A DNA stretch of 12,919 nucleotides from NCBI GenBank assembly GCA_018895795.1, contig JAHINZ010000070.1:1-12919 (forward strand), written 5' to 3'. Shown here one piece after another: positions 1-5,786 of the stretch (its first letter is position 1; the number at the start of each line of letters is the position of its first letter). Under the pieces are notes generated by a model, which did no database searches, was not told where the DNA came from, and was given only the letters and a program-made list of their open reading frames with translations. A program made the position numbers and the translations under genes. The stretch comes from Alphaproteobacteria bacterium (GTDB lineage: Bacteria > Pseudomonadota > Alphaproteobacteria > Caulobacterales > Caulobacteraceae).

Positions 1-226
1 CGTCTTCCAGGCAGACCAGATGGTCGGGCGCGATCGAGCGCTTGACCGACACCGCGGGGCCCTTCAGCGGCGCCGGCTCGACGTCGGCGCCGCCGCCGAC
101 CGTCGCCAGGGCGCCGTGGACCACGCGGATCAGCGCGGGCAGGTCCGCGGCCGGCACGGCGTTGTTGAAGACATAGGCCGAGACGATACCCGCCGTCATC
201 TCAAGGAGGTCGGATTGCTCATCCAT
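1..226 (-). CDS. mucR: MucR/Ros family zinc-finger transcriptional regulator (C-terminus cut by window edge)
   Basis: Only the first 75 residues are present; the gene runs off the left edge. The visible protein begins MDEQSDLLEMTAGIVSAYV, continues with the family-typical VPAADLPALIRVVHGAL (residues 24-40), and then has a KGPAVSVKRSIAPDHLVCLE stretch (55-74). Cys72 would be the first ligand of the single zinc finger, whose remaining ligands lie outside the window. MucR proteins are small nucleoid-associated-like repressors that bind AT-rich DNA. In Caulobacter the two MucR paralogues act in the S-to-G1 transcriptional switch with CtrA and SciP, and in rhizobia they control exopolysaccharide genes. 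The ATG at 226 opens the conserved N-terminus, but no strong ribosome site precedes it. The upstream gap (227-430) is comparatively A/T-rich and carries a GANTC site at 270-274. Which paralogue this is cannot be decided from the fragment. Confidence 0.9.
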   Translation of the reverse strand, partial: MDEQSDLLEMTAGIVSAYVFNNAVPAADLPALIRVVHGALATVGGGADVEPAPLKGPAVSVKRSIAPDHLVCLED

Positions 227-303
227 GGTGATCTGGCCCGTCTCGATTGTGAATTTCGTCTTCTAACCTGATTCCGAAATCAGTCGCCGCGTGGATAGCC
301 AAA

Positions 304-321
304 ATCGCCGTTCACGGCAAT
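304..321 (-). terminator. Weak hairpin with short U-run downstream of the DUF2336 gene
   Basis: On the minus strand the 8-base arms ATTGCCGT and ACGGCGAT flank a GA loop and pair at 7 of 8 positions, with the eighth a G-U wobble. Only three T follow. The hairpin lies about 110 bases beyond the DUF2336 stop codon and before the mucR start, so it could end that transcript. The short stem, tight loop and short T-run make this a weak call. Confidence 0.3.
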
Positions 322-430
322 ATCGGGAAGTGCAGAAGGGGTATGAATTCTGCCCATGGGTCATTCGGGCGAGATTTCAGCACCTCAAGTCCGGGCGGTC
401 TTGCGCTGAATGCGTTCGGTGATGTTTGAA

Positions 431-1654
431 CTAGCGGCCGAAATCGCGTGATAGCGCTAGCATCGCGGCGCGTTGCGGCACTGAATATTCGTCCACGCCC
501 TCCTCGTCGCCCTCGCGAATGGCCTTGAGCAAGGCCGGAGTCATGGCCGAGGACAGCGACCAGTTCCAATAGCGCAGCACGGTCTGGGCGCGATCGACGG
601 CGATCATGTCGAACACCGCCATCACCCGCTCCAGCGCCGGCGTCACGGCGCCGGTCGAGTCGACCTCCGGCCGCCTCAGGCCACGCCAAAGCGCCTTGAG
701 GGCGGCGCGCGGCAGGCCGGTGGCCTTGCACAGAATAGCCAGCGGCTCGCCGCCCGGATCGGTGAAGATCTTGGCGCCGGTCATCGGCTTGAGGCCCGAG
801 AGATAGGAGATCTCCTCGGCGATCTCGCGGGTCATGCCGTTCTGGGCGGCGGCGATCGCGTCGTCGAGGCTGTCGAACGGGCTCTTGGCGATCGCGGCGC
901 GGTTGCGCTGCCGGCGCTCGATGAACTGCAGCGCCTTGCGCGACATCGGGTCCTGCCAGCCCTCGTCCGAGGCCATGGCGAACAGGTCGCCCACCGCGTC
1001 CTGCAGGATTTCCCGCGACACCGCGAAGCGTTGCAGGATCTGCTTGCGGGCCTCGGCGTCGGCCCACCAGAACATCACATAGGCATGGCTGGGCCGCAGC
1101 TCGGCGCGGCGCAGCATCAGCGGGATCAGGCGCGGGTTGTCGCGCGACATCGCCACCACGGTCTCGATCGTCTGGTGGTTGAAACGCGCCATTTCATTGC
1201 GCAGCACGGTCTCCACGACCGGCGCCTCGCCCGCCTCGACCAGGGCGTCGGTGACCATCTCGCCGACGCCGCGGCGCTGGGCGATCATCCGGCGATGCTC
1301 GGTGGTCGCCTGGCGCACGCAGTCGATCAGATCGGCGTCGCCCAGGGTCGGCGAGTTTTCCAGCAGGGCCCGCGACACCGAAAGCGCGTCGCGCAGGATC
1401 AGCCGCACCAGGGTCCCCGGCATCTCGGTCAGATTGGCCAGGCGACGCGCGACCTTTTCGCGCTCCTCGGTGACCGCGTCGCGCAGCATCTCGACCAGCA
1501 GGTCGGCCGTCATCGAGCGCTCGAAGGCGTTGACCCGGCTGGCCGGCAGGCACACCACGTCCGCCAGGCGCTTGAGCAGGGCCGCGCGCGAGCGGGCCGG
1601 CGGCCGCGGAGCCGTCGGGTCTGCAAAAGCGTCTATCGGCGCGGTTTCGCTCAT
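431..1654 (-). CDS. DUF2336 domain-containing protein
   Basis: A 407-residue, largely helical, soluble protein. Its pattern of short amphipathic helices, for example DAVTEEREKVARRLANLTEM followed by LVRLILRDALSVSRALLENS, matches DUF2336, an alphaproteobacterial family of unknown biochemical role with HEAT-like helical repeats. No catalytic motif, signal peptide or membrane segment is visible. The ATG at 1654 (MSETAPIDAF) is preferred because AGGAG lies about six bases upstream on the minus strand; an in-frame TTG at 1672 would place that ribosome site inside the gene. The gene is on the same strand as, and 118 bp downstream of, the crotonase gene, and 204 bp upstream of mucR, so it probably has its own promoter. 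The gap before it holds a direct repeat of AACGTCC (1699-1705 and 1708-1714). The family call is fairly secure; no function is proposed. Confidence 0.85.
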   Translation of the reverse strand: MSETAPIDAFADPTAPRPPARSRAALLKRLADVVCLPASRVNAFERSMTADLLVEMLRDAVTEEREKVARRLANLTEMPGTLVRLILRDALSVSRALLENSPTLGDADLIDCVRQATTEHRRMIAQRRGVGEMVTDALVEAGEAPVVETVLRNEMARFNHQTIETVVAMSRDNPRLIPLMLRRAELRPSHAYVMFWWADAEARKQILQRFAVSREILQDAVGDLFAMASDEGWQDPMSRKALQFIERRQRNRAAIAKSPFDSLDDAIAAAQNGMTREIAEEISYLSGLKPMTGAKIFTDPGGEPLAILCKATGLPRAALKALWRGLRRPEVDSTGAVTPALERVMAVFDMIAVDRAQTVLRYWNWSLSSAMTPALLKAIREGDEEGVDEYSVPQRAAMLALSRDFGR

Positions 1655-1772
1655 GGTGCTCCTGGCGCTCAAATCGGTCGCCCTCCCACCCTGATCAGAA
1701 CGTCCTTAACGTCCGATGAGCGGGAGAGCGTCCAGGCCAGGATATGGGGACGCGAAGACGCGAACCAAAGCG

Positions 1773-2657
1773 CTACCGGAAGGGGTGATCGCCCCATTCG
1801 GGCCAGATGTCGGGCAGATCGGTCGAAACCTTGTCGGGATAGACCGGCGGCCGCTTCTCCAGGAACGAGGTCACGCCCTCCTTGGCGTCGGCGGTGGCCC
1901 CGCGCGACTGGATGGCCCGGCTGTCGGCCTTGTGGGCTTCCATCGGGTGATCCGCGCCGGCCATGCGCCACAGCAGCTGACGGGTCAGGGCCACCGAGAC
2001 CGGGGCGCTGTTGTCGGCGATCTCGCGGGCCAGGGCCCGGGCGGCGGGCAGCAGGTCCTCGGGCGCGTGCAGCGAGCGAACCAGACCGCGATCCAGCGCT
2101 TCCTGGGCGCCGAACACCCGGCCGGTATAGCACCACTCCAGCGCCGTCTGCATGCCGACCAGACGCGGCAGGAACCAGGACGAGGCCGCCTCGGGATTGA
2201 TGCCCCGGCGGGCGAACACGAAGCCAAACTTGGCGTCGGTCGAGGCCAAGCGGATGTCCATCGGCAGCTGCATGGTCACGCCCACGCCCACCGCCGCGCC
2301 GTTCACGGCGGCGATGATCGGCTTGAGGCTGTCATACATGCGCAGAGTGCAGCGGCCGCCGCCGTCGCGATAGATGTCGCCGACCTTGCCCTCTTCGCGT
2401 TCCAGGGCCTGGGGCGAGGTGCGATCAAAGGTCGCTCCGCCGCCGCCCAGATCGGCCCCGGCGCAGAACGCCCGGCCCGCGCCGGTGACGATCACCACCT
2501 TGACCGCGTCGTCGGCGTCGGTGACGTCGAACACCTCGAGCAGGTCCTTCATCATCCGGGCGGTGAAGGCGTTCATCCGCTCGGGTCGGTTCAGGGTGAT
2601 CGTCGCGATCCCGTCCTCGACGTCATAGAGCAGGGTCTCGAACGTGGGCTGCGACAT
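1773..2657 (-). CDS. Crotonase-fold enoyl-CoA hydratase/isomerase family protein
   Basis: A 294-residue protein, slightly longer than classic enoyl-CoA hydratase. Visible landmarks are TLNRPERMNAF (21-31), the CoA/oxyanion segment GAGRAFCAGADL (59-70), and the second oxyanion segment VNGAAVGVGVTMQLPMDIRLA (118-138), followed by FGFVFARRGINPEAASSWFL (144-163). The crotonase family acts on acyl-CoA thioesters by hydration, isomerisation or hydrolysis. By manual alignment with rat mitochondrial hydratase, the two catalytic glutamates (Glu144 and Glu164) are replaced here by Thr128 and Phe148. Glu156 in the PEAASS motif is instead placed like the base of delta3,delta2-enoyl-CoA isomerases, so isomerase-like chemistry is as likely as hydration. 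The start at 2657 is fixed by AGGAGGA about eight bases upstream; the in-frame ATG at 2693 lacks one. The gene is divergent from the MarR gene, and a 15-bp palindrome sits just upstream. It may serve the nearby acyl-CoA pathway. Confidence 0.9.
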   Translation of the reverse strand: MSQPTFETLLYDVEDGIATITLNRPERMNAFTARMMKDLLEVFDVTDADDAVKVVIVTGAGRAFCAGADLGGGGATFDRTSPQALEREEGKVGDIYRDGGGRCTLRMYDSLKPIIAAVNGAAVGVGVTMQLPMDIRLASTDAKFGFVFARRGINPEAASSWFLPRLVGMQTALEWCYTGRVFGAQEALDRGLVRSLHAPEDLLPAARALAREIADNSAPVSVALTRQLLWRMAGADHPMEAHKADSRAIQSRGATADAKEGVTSFLEKRPPVYPDKVSTDLPDIWPEWGDHPFR

Positions 2658-2675
2658 GGGGCGGTTCCTCCTGAT

Positions 2676-2690
2676 TTTGACGCAGTCAAA
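2676..2690. promoter_or_regulatory. Palindrome TTTGAC-GCA-GTCAAA upstream of the crotonase gene
   Basis: Perfect 6-bp inverted arms with a 3-bp spacer, ending 18 bp before the crotonase start and just outside its ribosome site. The position and symmetry suit a dimeric repressor acting on the leader or promoter of the crotonase gene. The sequence differs from the inverted repeat in front of marR (2761-2790), so a different regulator is implied. The bound protein is unknown. Confidence 0.4.
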
Positions 2691-2758
2691 CATGCGTATG
2701 AATTTGGGGCAATCTTCCTTCTCCCTCAGGCTTGAGCCTCAACGCCGTCGATAGCGCC

Positions 2759-2790
2759 TTGACGATATATAACAGCGCTTATACATCATC
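2759..2790 (+). promoter_or_regulatory. Putative marR promoter overlapped by a 30-bp imperfect inverted repeat (operator)
   Basis: The arms GACGATATATAA (2761-2772) and TTATACATCATC (2779-2790) are inverted repeats matching at 10 of 12 positions around the spacer CAGCGC. The same bases contain TTGACGA (2759-2765) and GCTTATAC (2777-2784) spaced 11 bp apart. This resembles the Caulobacter housekeeping promoter pattern TTGACGS-N10-14-GCTANAWC, with all of the -35 and six of eight -10 positions acceptable. The expected start of transcription falls at or next to the marR ATG at 2794, which has no ribosome site, so a leaderless and autorepressed transcript is inferred. Confidence 0.55.
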
Positions 2791-2793
2791 CGC

Positions 2794-3279
2794 ATGTCCC
2801 CGCCTTCGCCCACGCTCGGCACCTTGCTGCGTCATCTGATCGAACTGCTGGATGGCGATGTGCAGGCGGCCTACACCACCGCCGGACTGGCCTGGCGGCC
2901 GCGCTACACGCCGATTCTGCGCGGCCTGATGAGCCTGGGACCGGCGCCGATCAAGGCGCTGGCTCTGAAGATCGGCATCAGCCATTCGGCGGTCAGTCAG
3001 ACGGTCTCGCAGATGACCAAGGACGACTTGGTCGAGCTGAAACCGGGCGCCGACGCGCGCGAGCGCATCGTGGCCCTGACGCCGAAGACGCAGGCGATGG
3101 TCCCGGCTCTTCAACGCCAATGGGCCGCCGTCAACGCCGCCGCCGCCGCCCTGGACGCCGAGCTTTCGGCGCCGCTGTCGGGCGTCATCCAGGAAGCGAT
3201 CACCGCCTTGAGCCAGCGGCCTTTCGGCCAGCGGATCATGGCGCAAGCCCAGGCGCTTTCCGCCTCCGAACACCCCTAG
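2794..3279 (+). CDS. MarR-family winged-helix transcriptional regulator
   Basis: A 161-residue protein of usual MarR length. An N-terminal dimerisation helix (about 8-28) precedes the winged helix-turn-helix: helices around 41-60 (ILRGLMSLGPAPIKALALKI), a recognition helix around 62-75 (ISHSAVSQTVSQMTK), and a wing at about 80-95 with the DxRxR-like stretch DARERIVALT typical of MarR proteins. Long C-terminal helices (100-157) complete the dimer interface. MarR proteins usually repress their own gene and neighbours and release DNA when a small ligand binds. The 30-bp inverted repeat ending 3 bp before the start is a natural self-operator and also faces the divergent crotonase gene. The CPBP protease gene follows after 42 bp on the same strand, probably in the same operon. 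No Shine-Dalgarno sequence is present. The ligand cannot be predicted. Confidence 0.9.
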   Translation: MSPPSPTLGTLLRHLIELLDGDVQAAYTTAGLAWRPRYTPILRGLMSLGPAPIKALALKIGISHSAVSQTVSQMTKDDLVELKPGADARERIVALTPKTQAMVPALQRQWAAVNAAAAALDAELSAPLSGVIQEAITALSQRPFGQRIMAQAQALSASEHP

Positions 3280-3321
3280 CCTTCCCCCCTCAAGCCCGCT
3301 TACCCCTGAGCATCCGACATC

Positions 3322-4230
3322 ATGAAGATCGATATGACGCGCTGGATCCATCCCCTTGAGCTGGGTGAGCGGCGGTTTCTGCACCCCGGACCGCTGCGCT
3401 GGCTCAGAGCCCTCGGCTGGGCCGTGGCGCTGTTCTTCCTGATCGCCCTGACGGCGCTGTCGACGGGCGAGGCCCTGGGCAAGGCCTGGCCCAAGACCTC
3501 CGGCGCGGCGCAGCTGGCGGCCAATATCGTGGCGGTGCTGGTGGGGCTCGGAGTCTACGCCCTGGCGGTGCGTCTGGCCGAAGGACGCTGGCCGTCCGAG
3601 ATCGCCTGGCGGCCCGCTCTACCGCAACTGGGCGCGGGCCTGCTGATCGGGGCGGCGATGTTCGCCGCCGTGATGGCGATCATGGCGGTGTTCGGCCTGT
3701 ACGACATCCGCGCCCTCGGCGCCGCGCCGGCCTGGGTCTCCCTCGGCAAGGCCGTTCAGTCCGGCTTTGTCGAGGAACTCATGATCCGCGCCATCCTGCT
3801 GCGCCTGACCTGGAGAGCGTTCGGCCCCTGGGTGGCCTTCGCCCTGTCCGCCGCCCTGTTCGGCTTTGGCCACCTTCCCAATCCGAACGCGACCGTGTTC
3901 GCCGCCGTCGCCATCGCGCTGGAGGCCGGGATCATGCTGGGCGCCTTCTACGCGTTGACGGGGCGGGTCTGGATGTCGATCGGCGTGCACGCCGCCTGGA
4001 ACTTCACCCAAGGCTATCTGTTCGGCGCCGTGGTGTCCGGCGGTGATTTCGGTCCCGCGATCGCGTCAAGCACGGCGCGCGCGCGCTTCCCCGAATGGCT
4101 GACCGGCGGCGCCTTCGGGCCCGAGGCCTCGCTGCCGGCCCTGGTGGTCTGCACCGCCGTCGGCCTGGGCGTGTGCTGGATGGCCTGGCGCGCCGGCCAG
4201 TTCGCCAAGCCGCCGGCCGTCTCGCACTGA
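3322..4230 (+). CDS. CPBP family intramembrane glutamic endopeptidase (CAAX prenyl protease-like)
   Basis: A 302-residue polytopic membrane protein with about eight hydrophobic segments (roughly 30-46, 67-85, 103-125, 138-160, 168-185, 190-211, 215-235 and 268-290). The family's conserved motifs are all present: EExxxR as Glu151-Glu152-x3-Arg156 (EELMIR), FxxxH as Phe180-His184 (FGFGH), and HAAWN with His223 and Asn227. These residues form the intramembrane active site in the Rce1/CPBP fold. Bacterial members include bacteriocin-immunity and regulatory proteases, but most have no known substrate. The gene is 42 bp after marR and likely cotranscribed with it. The ATG at 3322 has no clear ribosome site; an in-frame ATG at 3334 would shorten the protein by four residues and cannot be excluded. 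It converges on the P450 gene across a perfect hairpin. Confidence 0.9.
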   Translation: MKIDMTRWIHPLELGERRFLHPGPLRWLRALGWAVALFFLIALTALSTGEALGKAWPKTSGAAQLAANIVAVLVGLGVYALAVRLAEGRWPSEIAWRPALPQLGAGLLIGAAMFAAVMAIMAVFGLYDIRALGAAPAWVSLGKAVQSGFVEELMIRAILLRLTWRAFGPWVAFALSAALFGFGHLPNPNATVFAAVAIALEAGIMLGAFYALTGRVWMSIGVHAAWNFTQGYLFGAVVSGGDFGPAIASSTARARFPEWLTGGAFGPEASLPALVVCTAVGLGVCWMAWRAGQFAKPPAVSH

Positions 4231-4238
4231 CCCGTCGT

Positions 4239-4265
4239 CCCGGATAGCGCGGCGCGCTATCCGGG
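4239..4265. repeat. Perfect 12-bp-arm hairpin between convergent genes
   Basis: CCCGGATAGCGC (4239-4250) and GCGCTATCCGGG (4254-4265) are exact inverted copies around a GGC spacer. They fill most of the 45-bp gap between the CPBP protease and P450 stop codons. A stem this stable could stop transcription from both sides, but no T-run follows on either strand, so it is not a canonical intrinsic terminator. Its form also resembles the dispersed intergenic repeats of caulobacters. Confidence 0.7.
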
Positions 4266-4275
4266 CGGTTGGACC

Positions 4276-5610
4276 CTAGCCCCGCTTGACCATCAGCTTG
4301 CTGATCGCATGGACGAAGTTGTTGGGCGCGATCTCGATCTCGCCGGTCGCCTTCAGGTCCGGGAAGCGGGCCAGGATCTGGCGATAGGCTTCTTCCAGCT
4401 GGATCTGGGCCACGCGCTTGCCGATACAGGTGTGCGGGCCATAGCCGAAGGCGATGTGCTTGCCGGCGTTCTTGCGGCGCACGTCCAGCTGGTCGGGATC
4501 GGGGAACACGTCCGGATCGCGATTGGCGGCGCCGTAATACATGATCACCTTCTCGCCTTCGCGGATCATCTGGCCGTTCAGCTCGGTGTCGGCCGTCGCC
4601 GTGCGGCGCATATAGATCACCGGGCTGACCATACGGATGAACTCGTCGACCGCCCCGCCCATCAGGCCAGGATTGTCGATCAGCAGCTGCTTCTGGTCCG
4701 GGAACTCGGTCAGCAGCTTCATCGCGCCCGACAGGGTGTTGCGGGTGGTGTCGTTGCCGGCGAACACGATCAGCAGCCACGAGCCGTCCAGATATTCGTC
4801 GGCCAGCAACGCGCCGTCCACCTGGGCCCGGGCGATGGCGGTCAGCAGATCCTCCTTGGGATCCTCGCGACGCTTGAGCAGCATCATCCGGCCGTAGTCG
4901 AACATCTCCTCGACGTTGGTGTTGAAGTCCATGACGAACTGCATGAGCTCGAGGGTCGGGGTGATCGGCGCGGCGGCCTGCTGCACGGCCAGATCCTGGG
5001 CCCGCTCCAGATAGTGCATCCACTTCAGGAACCGCGGACGATCCTCGGGCGGCACGCCCAGGATCTCGCACAGGGTGAACAGCGGCAGCACCGACGAGAA
5101 GTGTTCGACCATGTCGATCTCGGCCCCGCCCGCCAGCAGCGGCTCCATGGCGTCCAGCAGCCGGGTGACCTCGCCCTTCACGGCCTCGGTGACACCGCGC
5201 AGATAGGACGGGGTGAAATAGGGCATGTGTTCGCGGCGCAGCTGCAGGTGATGCGGCGCGTCGAGATTGATCATGGCGTCCATCGACGCCCGGAACAGCA
5301 GGGCGTGGCGGCGATCGGGCGGGCCCATGGCCATCAGGATGCCGCCGCGCTGCGACGAATAGGTGGTCGGGTCGCCGTTGACCGTCATCACGTCTTCATG
5401 GCGCGTCACCGCCCAGAAGCCCGGGCCACCATAGGGCTCGGCATGCCACATCACCGGCGCCTGATCGCGCATCCGGGCATAGTCGGCGAAGGGTTGGCCC
5501 TTGGAAAAGCGGAAGATGTCGGCGAGGTCGACATCCGCCAGGGTCGGATAGGTGGTTCCGGCCCCAGGCCCGGCCTTGCCGTCCACTACCGTCTGACTGA
5601 TCAGGTCCAT
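4276..5610 (-). CDS. Cytochrome P450 monooxygenase
   Basis: A complete soluble bacterial P450 of 444 residues. The I-helix oxygen-activation motif is AGNDTT (284-289), the K-helix ExxR is Glu323-x-x-Arg326, and the heme loop is FGYGPHTCIG (388-397) with Cys395 as thiolate ligand. The SPVIYMRRTATADTEL stretch (329-344) and NDTTRN are shared, from memory, with the CYP153, CYP124, CYP125 and CYP142 groups, which hydroxylate chain ends of alkanes, fatty acids or sterol side chains. I cannot fix the family. The start at 5610 has GGGAGAAG upstream. The gene is divergent from a GMC alcohol dehydrogenase and acyl-CoA synthetase, which suits hydroxylation followed by oxidation and CoA activation. Class I P450s need a ferredoxin and reductase; neither is in this window. 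A candidate promoter lies at 5645-5672. Confidence 0.95.
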   Translation of the reverse strand: MDLISQTVVDGKAGPGAGTTYPTLADVDLADIFRFSKGQPFADYARMRDQAPVMWHAEPYGGPGFWAVTRHEDVMTVNGDPTTYSSQRGGILMAMGPPDRRHALLFRASMDAMINLDAPHHLQLRREHMPYFTPSYLRGVTEAVKGEVTRLLDAMEPLLAGGAEIDMVEHFSSVLPLFTLCEILGVPPEDRPRFLKWMHYLERAQDLAVQQAAAPITPTLELMQFVMDFNTNVEEMFDYGRMMLLKRREDPKEDLLTAIARAQVDGALLADEYLDGSWLLIVFAGNDTTRNTLSGAMKLLTEFPDQKQLLIDNPGLMGGAVDEFIRMVSPVIYMRRTATADTELNGQMIREGEKVIMYYGAANRDPDVFPDPDQLDVRRKNAGKHIAFGYGPHTCIGKRVAQIQLEEAYRQILARFPDLKATGEIEIAPNNFVHAISKLMVKRG

Positions 5611-5644
5611 GCATCTTCTCCCGGGAACATCGTTCTATAGATGG

Positions 5645-5672
5645 ACGATAGCCGAGAAACGCGCCGGGCCAA
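5645..5672 (-). promoter_or_regulatory. Candidate housekeeping promoter of the P450 gene
   Basis: On the minus strand TTGGCCC (5672-5666) and GCTATCGT (5652-5645) are 13 bp apart, a partial match to the Caulobacter pattern TTGACGS-N10-14-GCTANAWC. A 5-bp inverted repeat, ATCGT at 5629-5633 and ACGAT at 5645-5649, overlaps the -10 region and the expected start of transcription. The calls are by eye and need a mapped 5' end. Confidence 0.35.
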
Positions 5673-5689
5673 CGGCGCCGCGACGGTAA

Positions 5690-5722
5690 CTGACGCAAGG
5701 TGAGGCTTTGCGTTCGCGTCAG
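5690..5722. promoter_or_regulatory. Nested inverted repeats in the P450/GMC divergent region
   Basis: CTGACGC (5690-5696) is inverted as GCGTCAG (5716-5722). Inside it ACGCAA (5693-5698) is inverted as TTGCGT (5708-5713). The pair sits about 65 bp before the GMC dehydrogenase start and about 80 bp before the P450 start, where a regulator could control both genes. No regulator gene adjoins the cluster, so the bound factor is unknown. Confidence 0.4.
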
Positions 5723-5786
5723 ACCCGCGCATGGTGAGTAAACGCCGATCACGCGGATACACGCGGACGGCCCCAGGGAGATAGCG

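Noticed and set aside
1031..2200. Long plus-strand open frame (389 codons) across the DUF2336 and crotonase genes
   Set aside because: It is antisense to two well-supported genes, is rich in Arg, His and Gly as expected from a GC-rich shadow frame, and matches no family.
4309..5640. Plus-strand open frame of 443 codons opposite the P450 gene
   Set aside because: It mirrors the P450 codons, has shadow-type composition (His, Gly, Val, Leu, Asp), and the P450 motifs on the minus strand are complete.
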